The notes under the pieces were generated by a model that had not been told where the DNA came from, searched no databases, and was given only the letters and a program-made list of their open reading frames with translations. Shown here piece after piece: positions 16,284 through 29,449 of a stretch of DNA of 64,000 nt. Numbering within the stretch: the first letter of the stretch is position 1; the number at the start of each line of letters is the position of its first letter. Made by a program: the position numbers and the translations under genes. Source of the stretch: Prostheceraeus crozeri (Eukaryota > Platyhelminthes > Polycladida > Euryleptidae); NCBI GenBank assembly GCA_907163375.1, contig CAJQUW010016185.1, forward strand, positions 248,001-312,000, given 5' to 3'.

Positions 16284-17329
16284 TTTAAATTCGATAGCTT
16301 CTCGTGATAGCCGTGCACAGCTTTCCGTCTCAAAATCAGACGCTCAACCTCAAGAGTGAACAGTTTTGCAGCATGTGCTCGAATCACAGCTGTTTTCTTC
16401 GAACAATTAGTCACACAAGCTGGTCATGTGTTCAGATAGAGCATTGATGTTCAGACAGCGAGCAGCGAAAGAGAGCTGTGTGCATGTGAGGCAGTAAGCG
16501 CACGCGCCCGCGCCAATATTGGCTTTCTCGGTAGACATAATGCTTTGCCTTCTCCAATTTTTGCAATGAAATTCTACGCGATTCTTGATTGAGGTGCGGT
16601 ATCTAAATATAGTAAGGGAAGCGTAACACAATTGTTCCTGGATTCGCTTTATGTCAAGGAGGCCACTACGTCAACAGTAGCAGATGGCTGACGTTCAGAC
16701 AAGACTGCGATCAGATTTTTAAACGTTCTCCAATGAATGCAGAGTAATGCATCTGACTCGAACACCCAGATTCGGTAGAATTCCATAATTTGTTTTTACG
16801 TGATTGATGTGACACTATGTTTAGTACTGCAGATGAGATCATAACCACACCTTTCGTCCGAAGGGAATATACTGAAAAGATGACAGTTGTCAAGCAGGGT
16901 AAGTCAACACCTGATATAAAAATTGAAAGTACTCACATAGAAAGAAATAAGAAATACACAAGACATTTTAATGCATCAAAATTTCAAACATGTGAGTGAC
17001 TGACCGGCCATGAGAAACGCAAGAAACTGTAGACCTTGCCTCCTTTTTTCTCGAAAAAATGTGGTTTGGACAGAGCGGATATAGTGATCTCAGCCACTTG
17101 AGTAATGCGGTTAAGAGACATGAGCAATTACTTCTCATGTGCACTTTCACTTGCCCTTAAAAGATGTTCGGGAAATTGTCATTAAAAATCCAACTTTTAT
17201 TAATGTTGCAACATAAAAAATGTCTGGTATAGAAATAGTATTCCAATGCCGAGTGAATGCCTATGGTCTGGGCGCACGCGACGCCACTGATTAGAGCACA
17301 AGTCAGCCGGAAAACTAAACAACTGCTTC
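16284..17329. other. AT-rich DNA without recognised gene
   Basis: Only short frames without coding character. A stretch at 16,440-16,560 is locally GC-richer (GCGCACGCGCCCGCGCC) but no feature was recognised. Confidence 0.5.
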
Positions 17330-18062
17330 TAGTCTGGCAACCAGAGCGAGTTTCTGCCGGGAACGAGGTCGAAAATGAGACTTTTACATACATGTAAATG
17401 ATGTTCACCCAATTCCTATTCCGAATCTGCGCGTCTACCGAGTTCTAGCTAGTTAATCTTCTTGTCAGACGGGATCAAAGAAATACACATGTCAATGCAA
17501 TGGGACGCAGGTTGACGCTTTTGGTAAAAATGAAATGCTCCCTGTTTTCTCTGATTAAGCCAAAAGTACTAAGCCTTGTGTCATCATTTTTGACATGGAA
17601 TATCTTTAGATAATTTGCTATCATGCTCATGCACCCCTAAATAAGGTAAATAAATTTGAAGTTGACAAGCCTCCTAATGTCGGCAGACGCAAGCATCTTC
17701 AACAATTTAATCCACATTTTAATTCATTCTCGCATACTTTACCGATCAGAAACATGATAATGATGCACGCATGTCATGTGAGATGATCTAAAGATATTCC
17801 ACGTCAAAAATTGTGACTCTGGGCTTAGTACTTTTGGCTTAATCAGATATAACATGGAAAATTTCATTTCTGCCAAAAACGTCAATCTGCGTTCGATTGG
17901 ATGAATATGTATTTTTCTTTGATCCTGTCTGACAAGAAGTTGGAACTAGTTAGAACTCGGCAGACGCGCAGATTCGTAGAAGTTACAGGGTGTACATCAT
18001 TCTGTGAAAGTCTCATTTTCGGTCTCGTTCCCTGCAGAAACTCGTTGTGGCTGCCGGACTAT
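17330..18062. repeat. Large imperfect inverted repeat, about 300-bp arms
   Basis: The left arm (17,330-17,628) and right arm (17,767-18,062) are reverse complements over nearly their whole length. Matching landmarks include CGAGTTTCTGC with GAAAATGAGACTTT, CGAATCTGCGCGTCT, AGTTAATCTTCTTGTCAGAC versus its right-arm counterpart, GATTAAGCCAAAAGTACTAAG and GATATTCCA. The spacer is about 140 bp. No transposase is encoded and clear target duplications were not found; it is likely a foldback-type or MITE-like element. Confidence 0.8.
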
Positions 18063-18872
18063 AACATGGTCAGCAGGGCGGCATTCTTGTCATGTCATTG
18101 CGAAGCTGATACGAGAATGCATTCGTACTTCTATCACGGAGGAGGCAGGGAGATACTGTCAAAACAACCTCTATAATTAATCATGACACTTTTCAACGAA
18201 CAAATTTTCCTGGGTGTGTGTGATCAACATATACAAATAACCTATATCAACATAGAGTCGCCCGTGTTTATCATGCGAATAAAGAACATGTTTATCTTTT
18301 TTGCTGACTTGTGCTCAAATCCTTGTTAGACAAGTTGTTAGTCGAAGTTCATGCATGCTTTTATATTAAACTTAGATCTTTCAAATTCAAGGACTTTCTG
18401 AATATATTTCTAACACGTATCCTTTAGAAGACATTCATATTTTTTGTCATTTCTGAATTTGTTAAAGAGTGCAGGGAATTTAGTCCTCTGCTTGAACAGT
18501 TATGGAATTTAGCAAATTTACTCTTTTGAAACTTTATGCGCTTTCTATGGAGGGCGACAACATGGAACAAAATGAAAGTCACTGTCAGATAAAGTATGCT
18601 CGAATTGTCTACAATCTATAATTGTCCATATTGTGTCAAGGAATTTAAAGTGTCAAATTCGAAGATCTTGAGAGTGGCGAATCCCAATCCAAATATCATG
18701 TCGACAAGAAATAGCATAGCGTGAGGAAAAAATGTTGATTGTGGGGACCTATGAATCTGAAAATCTTTTGAGTCGAATCGAATCGGGTCGTGATTCGCGA
18801 ATCGAATCTTTGAAAATTGCAAGTGTCTACTTTAGGTTTCGACTTGTCGTTTGCTTAGCATTCATTGTTTAC
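18063..18872. other. AT-rich DNA without recognised gene
   Basis: No coding or repeat signal beyond a short GAATC-rich patch near 18,770-18,810. Confidence 0.5.
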
Positions 18873-19182
18873 TGACGGTCAATGTCAATCGTTCAGGTGA
18901 AAAGTACGCCAGAAGGAACAGATAATTTTAATCATGTCAAGTAGAGGCTTCCCCAATTTAAGACAGAACACTTCCAAGATAGAACACTTCCTTCTTGTGC
19001 GAGATCTTTCGGTCTATATCGTAGGCCATTCTCAAGCAACTGCTCTGCATGGTTGAATCACAACTGAATCTGTCTGATATCTTTGTGATTCCATGTGAGA
19101 TGTGTTAATCGGTTGTGATTCAGCACTACAATGATCAAGGATGCGTACTTTTCACTTGACAGGCCTGCAATCTGACCGTTGA
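18873..19182. repeat. Small imperfect inverted repeat
   Basis: TGACGGTCA...CAGGTGAAAAGTACGC at the left (about 18,875-18,912) is mirrored by GCGTACTTTTCACTTGACAGG...CTGACCG at the right (about 19,143-19,180). Arms of about 40 bp with gaps around a 230-bp centre suggest a decayed MITE. No target duplication recognised. Confidence 0.45.
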
Positions 19183-19910
19183 AGTTCGTGTGTTCCCTAA
19201 CACGAGCTACTGTTACTTCTGAGCTGCGCGTGCTTGGCCAATCACACAGGCCAAAGGGAGACGAATCTCTTCATCTCTATCGCCAGCTACCTTTGAAAAC
19301 ACTGGCTGGGATAGGATTATGTCCGCTCTACACTAGTCCACACGCAAATGAATCCATCTCTGTGACAAAAATGCAATTCTAATATACAAGTTTCAAAGAT
19401 TTTCAGCATTTTCGAAATGAATTTCAATATTCATGCATAATTTACTTTTACATTTCAAAACGTTTCTATGATACTTATCAGAGTTGTCGTGGGATACGAA
19501 ACTTTGTTCCAACAGCCAAAGACAGTGGAAGATAAAAACGCAGAAATGCAGCTTGTGTGAAATTTAGAAACTTAAGATATTTGTGGTCAGTAAAAAATTG
19601 GATAATTTTATTTTTCATTAAGGACAAATTGTTTACAAAAGCTTAGTATCCAGAGAAAGAGAAGTTTTTCTTCTTTGAATGTTACACAGTCTTTCCTCAA
19701 GGCCAAGATTGTGAACAACACTGCCAAACAAACCGCAGAAAATTTCAGTGGAAATCCTGTGGGAATACGTTTTTATTCTACACAGCTTCGTAAATAATAT
19801 GAGCCACATGGTTGCCACAAACCTGGTAGCATTGTGTTTATGGTCCTTGTATTTAATTTTTTTCTTTATAATATTGTAGCTTCTTGCCAGTTTTCCTGCA
19901 TTCTGGTGCC
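19183..19910. other. AT-rich DNA without recognised gene
   Basis: No gene, RNA or repeat recognised up to the gypsy insertion site. Confidence 0.5.
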
Positions 19911-19915
19911 ATTAT

Positions 19916-20170
19916 TGTTGTATTGGTATCGATGCATACAACTACAATGATGCTAATAATATATCAATGTTGTACAGATATCAATGTGCATATACATGCT
20001 ACATTGATATCTAATGAATCGTTGGGGACTCATATTTGAATATTGAACGTCTCAATATTGTTACTTGTGTTTGTGCTGGTGATGCATAAAGTTGTCAGAT
20101 AATCTTGACTCTGATTAAAGACAATTCTGAAATAGAGGCTCGATGTTCTGAACCGGGCACGAACATAACA
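19916..20170 (+). repeat. 5' LTR
   Basis: A 255-bp repeat, TG...CA, matching the 3' LTR at 24,220-25,522 once the inserted element is set aside. It is followed by the primer-binding region ATTGGCGACAAGG. Confidence 0.92.
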
Positions 20171-20270
20171 ATTGGCGACAAGGATGGCGGAAACCAAGTT
20201 TGAAGATGCAGTCAAATCCATTGGACTCGGTCTTCTCAGACCATATTTGGATCATGATGTTTAACCACCG

Positions 20271-23200
20271 ATGCCTTTTCCGATGTGGTTAAGTTACTTT
20301 GAACAATACATTGGTGCAGCAAATTTGAAACTTGCAAAGGAATCTCAACTGGATGAATCTTGCAAGAAGATCAAATTATTGTTTAGTCTTGGATCTGTGG
20401 GTATGACTAGGTTTTCTTCTCACCCATATGCAACGAATCATGCTGACATCTCATACAAAAAATTGTGCAGGCTGTAAAGGACACACTTGTAACCCCTGTC
20501 AATCGCTGTAGAGCAATATTTGAGTTCAGAAACAGACTTCAAGGATCAAACGAAACCACAAATGAATTTTTGAGTGCATTGCGGGACATTGCTGTAGATT
20601 GTAACTTTCCGGATATGGACTTCTTGAATCGCGAATTAGCAATACAGCTTGTCTTGGGATGTGAATGCAAAGAAACGCAAGAAAAACTATTACTACGTCC
20701 AGACTTTGATCTTGAATATACTATACAATCGATGAAAAATGAAGAATCAGCAAGAATTACGGCAAATGCCATTCGAAACAATCAGGTGTCAAAAATCAAT
20801 CAAAGAATGAGTATCGATAAACAGCCAAGCTACACACAAAATAGAAAGAATTGGAGGCATGATAAATCGTTCAGAGCTACAAATGAAAATCAGGCGACAA
20901 ATATAAAACAAAATTGCGGAAACTGCGGTCGATTTGGTCATGTCGATCGCGATGTCTCTTGCCCTGCAAGAAATATCATATGCAACTTTTGTGACATAAG
21001 AGGACACTATGAACGGTGTTGCAGAAAGAAACAAATGGACTTTACTCAAAACATGTTGAGGTTGAATTCCATATCATCAAAACAGAAGCCTACGATGTGC
21101 GAGATTTCCATAATAATGGACAATGATGTATCTACAACATTATATGGCGAAATTGACACTGGATCTGATGTTACGACAATGAGAGAAAGAGAGTTTCTTC
21201 GAAAACTTCCTTCTGTGAAATTGAATCGACCGAAAGAGCCCATGTTTGGTTATGGTGAGAGTCTCATACAAGGAGTGAAGGGATATTTCGAAGCTACGGT
21301 ACGTTATCAGGATCGAGAATGTTACACTGAAATTTATGTGGTACCAAATCAGTATTGTCCTGTTATCGGAAAGAACGTGACCAACACATTGGAAATGCTT
21401 GTAGATTGCGGAACCAATACTGTCAAAACCATAAAACAAGAATCATTCAATGATATACTGCGCTCATTTCCACATTTGTGTCAAGCTGAACCTGTAGAAT
21501 ATCCTGATTATGAACACAATATCGTCCTACTTGACGACATAATACCGAAACAGTCAAAATTGAGGTCAATCTCAATCGCTTTACGAGAATCTGCTGAAAG
21601 AGAAGCACAAAATATGATCGATTCTGATATTTGGGAACCTGTTGAGAGATCATCATGGAGTCATGGAAAGCCTGTTGTTCCTAAGAATCAGCAGACATCA
21701 GGTATTTCTCCGCAAGTTCGAATAACAACAGACTTACGTCCACTGAACAAATCAGTTATTCCATTCACATATCCAACTCCAGGAATCAATGACATCTTTA
21801 TAGAAATGGAGGAAGCCAAATGCTTTACAAAATTGGACATCAGAAAGGGATTTTTTCACATCAAGTTGTCGGAAGACTGTCGACATTTGACCACAGCAGT
21901 TGCTCCACTTGGACTGATGCAATACAAAAGAATGCCCATGGGACTTAAAGATAGCAGTGCTGTCTTTCAATCATGCATAAACAGAACTCTTGATGGACTG
22001 CCCGGAGTGGTTCCATACATTGACGGCATACTTGTGTTTTGGAAAACACGAAGTGAACATGACGAAAATCTCTTGCGAGTTCTGAATGCCCCCAAAATTC
22101 AAAGAATTTTCGGTTGAATGTAGACAAATGTGAATATGTCCGCGAAAAAGTCAATTATCTAGGACATATTGTGAGTGCTGATGCCAGCATCCAGCCTGAT
22201 CCCAAAAATCTTGATGCAATACGCAACGTACAAACACCGAAATCCGCACATGACGTTCAAAAATTCCTTGGCATGATCAACTACCATCATGAATTTCTTC
22301 CCAATTTAGCTGACATAGCAGAACCCTTGAAAGCATTTACACGAAAAAATGCTATTTTCTATTGGACACATTCATGCGATGTCTCGTTCAATCGGTTGAA
22401 AGACATGCTCAGTGAAAGACTGAAGATATTCATCTTTGATCCGGCAGCAGACACTAGTCACAACAGATGCAAGTGATGTGGGGATCGGCGGACTGCTTTC
22501 ACAGATACAAAATGGAAGAGAAGTGCCAATCGCCTTTGGATCTCATACGCTGTCACCAACAGAAAGAAATTACTCTGTTTCGGAGCGCGAGGCTTTAGCA
22601 TGTGTGTACTTTGTCGAACTTTGGGAAAAATTCTTGTATGGCAAGAGGTTCACTTTGCGAACCGATCATCAGGCATTGACGATTCTACTTGATAGACCTG
22701 GAAAGCAAAGACAATCCAGCAAATTTTTGCGATGGTATGAAAGATTGTCAATTTTTGACTTCGATATGAAGTATCAAAATGGAAAAAACAATCAAGTTGC
22801 AGATGCACTTTCACGACTACCAAACCAAAGAAGTATTCAAGCTGGTAATCAAACTGAAGCCAAATGCGTCAAAATATTGCGCATGTGGGGAATATCTTTA
22901 CAAAAAATTCGAGATGAAACTGCTTCCGACCAGAAACTCAAAAAAGTATCGCAATATGCGCGCTCGCAATGGCCGTCCAAGTAAAAAGTGGATAAAGAAT
23001 TGCTATCTTTTTGGCATGTTAGGGATGAACTGGAATTTGATGATGGATTTTTATCACGTCAGGATGACAGAATTGTGGTGCCTCAATCTCTACGCTCAGA
23101 GATGCTTCGCTTAGCTCACACAGGACACCCTGGAATAGTCAAAATGAAAAGAAAACTCAGAGAATCATACTGGTGGCCCCGAATGGATATTGAAACAGAA

Positions 23201-24120
23201 GAATTCTGCAAACGTTGTTCATCCTGTCAGCAAAGTGATAAATCCACAGCAAACCTTCCAAGATTTCAAACTTCATCACCAGAGGTTACAGAGCCTGGAG
23301 AATTGTATTCGATTGACATATTAGGACCATACCACACTGCCCCAAACAATCAAAGATTTTTGATGGTCTTGATGGACCATTTATCTGGATTTCCAGAAGT
23401 CAAGTTAACTCATGACATCAAAAGCAAAAATGTTGTTGAATGGCTCGAAGAGACTTTTTCACGATATGGAAATCCAAAGCAGATTCTCACTGACAATGGT
23501 CCACAGTTCACAAGCGTTGAATTTTCAGACTTTCTCCATGGACGTGACATAAAACATTTGCGAAATCCAGTGTACAATCCACAATCGAATGGAAAAGTAG
23601 AACGTTTCAATAGATTTTTTGAAAAATGGAATGCAGTGTTACTCAGGAACAAATGTCATGTGGACAAAGGGACTAAATGATATTCTTTCTCACTCTATAC
23701 AGAGCAACTGCACCTACAGCAAATTCAAAGAGTCCAGCTGTATTATTTCTTGGTCATAAAATGCGGCTCCCCTTCAAGTTGTAATTCATCGATCTAAAGA
23801 TCAATCAACAGAACCGGGGAAAGAAATCAAAGAACCAGACAGACCAGCTTCTAGTCAGAGAAACAGACATTTGATGTGCAGAGGACCGTTTCACATTGGT
23901 GATAGAGTTATGTATCGAAAACCGCGTGTAATGAAGGGCGAATCTCCATTCTCAAAACCAATGAAAGTCATTGAGGTACTCGGGAATTACACTTACAAAT
24001 TAAGTAACAACACAGTATGGAATGCGAGAAGGTTGTGAAACGATATTTGGACCCTTATGACATTGATTCGGTAGTCAGACAGTCAGAAGACGAATTTCGG
24101 GCGAAACCTTCGGTCAAATA
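20271..24120 (+). pseudogene. Gypsy gag-pol region, fossil
   Basis: Parts visible in order: a gag-like start (FPMWLSYFEQYIGAA), gag with two CCHC-type knuckles (CGNCGRFGHVD and CNFCDIRGHYERCC, about 20,915-21,030), an aspartic protease with DTGSDVT (about 21,160), reverse transcriptase with FTKLDIRKGFFHIKL and LGLMQYKRMPMGLKDS (about 21,830-21,960) continuing to about 22,430, RNase H with TDASDVGIGGLL and TDHQALTILL, and integrase with a HHCC finger (HTGHPGIVKMK, CSSCQQS), DDE-core landmarks IDILGPY and LTDNGPQFTS, and a GPY/F-like tail near 23,880-24,030. The order is that of Ty3/gypsy (Metaviridae). No envelope gene is seen. Broken, about five breaks. Confidence 0.92.
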
Positions 24121-24219
24121 GATGTCCAACAAAGTTCTACAAAAGTGTTGATTACAGAAGATAAATCAAGATTGACTGCTAAAAATATTACACACTTTCA
24201 AGAAAAAAAAGGGGGGTGA

Positions 24220-25522
24220 TGTTGTATTGGCATCGATGAGTACAACTATGATGCTAATAATATATCAATGTTGTACAGATATCAATGTGCATATCATAGA
24301 AATTAACAATACCATAGAACGTCCTAGAATGGAAATTGCATGAAAATTATGGCGCACTCCGGGGGAACTTAGTTGGGGCAAAAAGCAAATTTTGTGAAAT
24401 AGCTTTCTTGTTTTCGGGTTGGTATTTTTAATTATCAAGTCAATTTGTGATCTGGATTGTTGCCCCTAGTCCAACGATCATGTACAGAAAAGCAATAGTG
24501 AATTTACAAAATAGTGCAGCGACAGGATGACAAAGAAGGAAATCCTGTAAAACGTTCTGTACGTTCATCATTTTGAAATATCGCTCCTATAATCAATCAA
24601 GAGTATAATCAGACACAAATGCAACTTGTAATGTCGATTTACAGAGCATGCATTGCTCCAGCTTGAAATCAGAGGCCAAGAAATCTTATAGCATTCATTT
24701 TGCTTTGAAGGATACCCCTGTTCAATATATTTGAACAATTTTCAATACCTTTGCATGCTTTCGAATATGAGCCTCCAAAATATCATCACATTATATTACA
24801 TCTGTCATTTAGTGATTAATTGAAAAGTTCCAGCGACATTCCATTTATCTGATAAATGACTGTCGCTAAAGAAGCTACCGATGTGTTTATTCCAGAAAAC
24901 TGCTAGGTTTCTTGACCGCCAGAAGGAGAAATTATCCAATAATTAGAATTTTTTATCTTTGAATTCTTGAGATGTTCTTACAACCCGTACACCGACTACT
25001 TTCGATATGACTCTGTGAACCAAATGTCAATTCGTATTCCAGTGTTGAAAAATTGCAAAATTGTTGTCAATGATTGGTACAAATAGACGCAGTATATTAA
25101 TCCATGGAATAGTAGGCTATTTCACATAAAAGAATGCCACCATCTCAATTAAAATTGTCTTCATGAAAATCCTGCAATTTGCTGTCAACAACTTCCACAA
25201 CCAACTTGGCAAATAGTCTGACTATGATGTAATGTTTTAGATCGAAGCAGATCTACAAACCATAGATTTTTCCATGTGCCATCATTGTACATAGGCAAGA
25301 TATCAAACTTCCATTCTAGTGTACTATTATCTACTTCTATGGTGCATATACATGCTACATTGATATCTAATCGTTGGGAATTCATATTTGAATATTGAAC
25401 GCCTCAATATTGTTACTTTTGTTTGTGCTGGTGATGCATAAAGTTGTCAGATAATCCTGACTCTGATTAAAGACAATTCTGAAATAGATGCTCGATGTTC
25501 TGAACCGGTCACGAACATAGCA
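24220..25522 (+). repeat. 3' LTR, split by a DNA transposon
   Basis: The first 75 bp (to 24,294) and the last 174 bp or so (from 25,342) match the 5' LTR; between them is a 1,047-bp insertion with 8-bp duplication. LTR ends in ACATAGCA and is followed by the ATTAT duplication. Confidence 0.9.
24295..25341. mobile_element. Non-autonomous DNA transposon inside the 3' LTR
   Basis: The intact 5' LTR gives the empty-site sequence, so the boundaries are exact. The inserted 1,047 bp is flanked by the perfect 8-bp duplication GTGCATAT (24,287-24,294 and 25,342-25,349). The ends are imperfect inverted repeats: CATAGAAATTAACAAT on the left and, reversed, CATAGAAGTAGATAAT on the right, with a further TAGAATGGAA match inside each. 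An 8-bp duplication suits the hAT superfamily among others. No transposase is encoded. Confidence 0.88.
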
Positions 25523-25527
25523 ATTAT

Positions 25528-27592
25528 TTCCACATATTGATGCCATTTCTCTGCCGTTAACTTCAGCTATAGCTTCAGGAATTTGCGCTCGCAGTCAACC
25601 ACTAAATTGTTCCATGAAAGATCTGGATATGTACAACCACAGGTTGTGGAAATCGAGTAATTAATTACTAAACTATCAAATCTCCATCTAACATTCTCAA
25701 AAACTATGGTCTCAGTTTGATGACATGGGCTGGTGACCAGGGAAATTATTGTTATAAGCTTATGTGGTGAATGCAAATGATTTTTGACATATACCCAGGT
25801 GATTATGAAAATGGACCATCGGCAACCTTATGCTTGAACGCAAACACAACCAGAATTCTTGAAAGTTTTACTTGTCAAAATCAAATGTGATAAATGCATC
25901 ACATATTGTTATTCGTCCTTCATATACATGTGATCGAAAAATGCACTTCAGCAGGTTGTATTGTAATCATCTTTTGACAAACAGTGTTTAGGCAGTGCTG
26001 TTTTCTATGTTATGCATTCACAGTTAACACAAAGTTAAAGTCACAGAAAATCAATTTATATGAATGATTGTCACTATGCTCAAAAGATGCCCTAAATATG
26101 ACCTTCCAACGGATTAAATCCAAAGATTTTTCCGAGATCCGGAGATCCAAAAAAAGCCGGATCACGCATTTCAAGTTCAAAAAACCACGTCAAAATTGTG
26201 ACGGGGGCAATCGACCCCGGTATGGATAGGGAACTTTTTCGACATGGAAGTTAAATTGCATCGAGAATTTGATGCATGTCATTCTTACTCTGATACAATT
26301 CTGTTCAAGTCGGTGTCAATTCTCTAATGAACGTCTCCGAAAAACTTGATTTGCAATAATTGCTCCTTCTTGAGCATGTCTGTCACTATGACCTCGAGCA
26401 GTTATCTACACTGTATAAAGACTAACTAAGTATAAAACCTCTTATTAAGCTTCATTTACTATTTTATGACTATTTAGCTATTAAATTTCAAGCAGACTTT
26501 TGAGTGAATTTTGACAATGCAATTTTTTCTCATTAATGATCACTGCAAGAACTTGATAGGTAATTAGTAGTTCAAGCAATAATATAATGGCAGTACGAAA
26601 AACTGTCTCTCATTAACGAAAATGCTACGACTTGAATTAAACTGACTTGTCACTGCATTTAGAAAAGGCATTGTTAAAAGATTATTCCAGTTTCATTTTT
26701 GAATTTTGCGCGAAATTAATTGCTTAGTCTAATCGAATGTCAGATTGCTGTTGTAATCATAAGCAAAATAACATCACGGAAGCAAATCATGCATGACAGT
26801 AAACCAATATAACAAACTTGGGTATGAAGTGTATGGAAATCCGCATGCAAGTTCAATTCTGATTCTGCAGAGAAGAAACTTCTAGAATGGAGTATAATTA
26901 GGGATGGAAAAGCATATTTGCGCGAAAAAATAATCGATGGAACATTGGCTATGTACAATTACCTCGTAAAATTCAATTATTTCATTATATCATTTTATTG
27001 AATTATCTATTCAATCATCCACAATATAATCATTATGAAACCTGTAACCTAGTTTCTGATATGATGTGTTAATATGATGACGCTGATGCGTCGATGTGAT
27101 GACCGAAAATCAATGTTTGTCTAAAATTTGAATCGGCAGTTTGCTGTGAGTACATGCATGTCAATCTTTTACATCTCGTAACAAGTTGCGAAGTAATTCA
27201 TTAAGCTGACAATCCAAACCCACGATGCAATAAAGGTAGGCCTTATAGCTTGCAATAACACGATTCTTCATTTAGATTTCAGAGCTGTTTAGCGCTTTCA
27301 TGCTGATTTATAATAACAAATTTAACAACTGAAAACTTCTTGAATATCTTTATCTACATGCATTCATGGTTGCATATTCAATCCACCAGTGTCAAAATTT
27401 ACTGGAAGTGATGGACTAAATCTAACATAATTACATTTGAGTGTTCGAATGAAAAAGATATTCGCAGGTCTTGGAATTATTACGACTCGAATGTTGTGCT
27501 CTTTATAAAATTTCAATGGAAATTTTATAATTTAGCTCTATTGATACTAGGCTTAGTACACACTTTGAGACTGCCCACGGTCTAGACTATAC
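25528..27592. other. AT-rich DNA without recognised gene
   Basis: Two kilobases without coding character. A patch near 26,130-26,220 has short CCGGAGATCC/GCCGG and CGGGGGCAATCGACCCCGG motifs, the latter a small palindrome-like piece, but no element could be delimited. Confidence 0.5.
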
Positions 27593-27965
27593 ACACTCAC
27601 AAAAGTAACGGTATAATAACGGCTGCACAACGGTAGTATCCGTTAGATGCTAGAAGAATAACGTTAGTACATGACGGAATGGTGTTAGATTAATATACCT
27701 AACGCCAAATTATCCTAACGGATTTTAGAATTTACAAATAACGTTATCAAATAATAACGCTAATGATAATTAAAATAGCGTTATGAAATAATAGGTTTTC
27801 AAATGTTTAATAACGTTATCAAATTGGCTTTAGTGATGTTTTGAAGTTTTAATTGTCATCGTTGTTGAAAGTTTCTACATATATATAGGCCTAGACATGT
27901 TATTTTTTTTCGTTTAAGAATATAACGACATGAACGCATTCATGATGTTCCCGGTGAAAAAAAAT

Positions 27966-28145
27966 CGTCGGCGATGCCTCGTCAATTAGTCGGGCAGTGT
28001 CGGCTGTCAACCGTATCGGCGCACCGAGTGAATGCCGACACAGGAGTTGTCGGTACCCATCGGCTAGGTGACGGCTGCGCCGACATGATGATTAGAAAAT
28101 TGGGAAGTATCGGCTTGTTCTCCCTATATGCCGACAGTAGCTATA
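27966..28145. repeat. Cluster of TCGGC/GCCGA motifs
   Basis: Within 180 bp the motif TCGGC or its complement GCCGA occurs about nine times (for example CGTCGGCGATGCC, GTGTCGGCTGTC, TATCGGCGCACC, ATGCCGACACAGG, CATCGGCTAGG, GCGCCGACATG, GTATCGGCTTG, ATGCCGACAG). It is GC-richer than its surroundings and resembles a multi-site protein-binding array. Confidence 0.7.
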
Positions 28146-29449
28146 GCCGGACCAATATTATCAAATCTCGTCCACTCCAATTCGTATGATCTATATAACT
28201 TAAACACTGCTGTGATTTACAACAGAAAGACTCCTGCTGCGCTCGAGGAGCATAGTCAGCACATTCTGCTTCTTTGCAAGTGGCACAGATGAAAGACAAA
28301 AAGGCAACCTCTTGCAAAAAGGATTACAGAATTCCTCATACCAGATATCAGGACCACATTTCCGACAGCATGTGGTAAGTTAAGATATCAATACATGTCT
28401 ACATATAGCGGCAGATATGGGTCAACAGTTCTGTCTCCGTTCCTTGTATTTTCTTTTTGAGTGATTCAAAATGTAGATAGAATTACATGGAAATTCACAG
28501 AACATCCTGACAAAAAGAAAAACGCATGTTAATGTATTAGATGTGTATACAATCCTACATTAACACAGCCTGATTTTAATCGGTGCATTAATCTGTTGCA
28601 CATTCTTCGCTGCAGCGCAGAAAATGTTGCTAGTACTCTAACGCAACGAGAAAGCAAATTAAAGGAAAAAATTCTTTCGAAAGTTGAAAACCCTGCTCAG
28701 AACACATTGTTGCGTTGTTTTCAGTAGCCGTTTATCTGTCTATTTTCGCTTTCTCCGAACGACCGTGAATTAGGGTAATTCCTTTTGAAAGAGGAATAGA
28801 AGAGCTTCTTCCAACCTTCTATTTCTAACCATTGTCGGATGTCTAGAGCACCGGGATATGCAACTCCTAAATTTTCACGAATAACCCACAGTCTATACTA
28901 TAGAGTGAAGACTGATAGATTTCATTGTTCGATAGCGCAAAGCGCATTTCAATGCGCTGCTGTTGACGGGAAGTTTCATACAGGTCAGCACAACAGTGTG
29001 TGCATACGCAGTCATAATACTGCCTTTGTCCTTCGATTCCCTCCTCACAGTGATCTGCCGAATCTGCATGCAAATATGTGAGGCTAGCGTCATCTGATTG
29101 ATCGATACGTTGCTATAGCATCAAGTTGGTTAGCTTGTCTCAAAGCATGTCATTTATGCGTGTGCCGGCACACGGAGTGCAGCCAGTCTACGATAATAAA
29201 CAGCAAGTGCACATAAAGCACATCAGATAACTCAACGAATGTGCATATATCGTTTTTTGAATTTTCTCATGACCAAACTCTTCGCGACAAATGGATAAGA
29301 GCAATTGAACGAGAGGATGTCGATAATTTTGGCCAAAGAAGCGTCTTCGTTCCAACCTTGTTTTCGCGAATTTGTTCTGTATTTTCTCGAAAATGATTTG
29401 ATCAAGACAGGTCAACAATTCAAGATCATCTAAGCGTCCAAGAAAAGAA

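Larger units (their letters stand above)
19916..25522 (+). mobile_element. Ty3/gypsy LTR retrotransposon fossil
   Basis: Two LTRs bound a gag-pol region with the gypsy domain order (protease, reverse transcriptase, RNase H, integrase). LTRs start TGTTGTATTGG and end ACATA[AG]CA. A perfect 5-bp duplication ATTAT flanks the element (19,911-19,915 and 25,523-25,527). After the 5' LTR comes a TGGCGACAAGGATGG primer-binding region typical of gypsy elements, and before the 3' LTR an AAAAAAAAGGGGGG polypurine tract. The LTRs differ at roughly 4-5% of sites plus small gaps, so the insertion is fairly old. The coding region is broken, about five breaks. The 3' LTR is split by a later DNA transposon. 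Confidence 0.93.
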
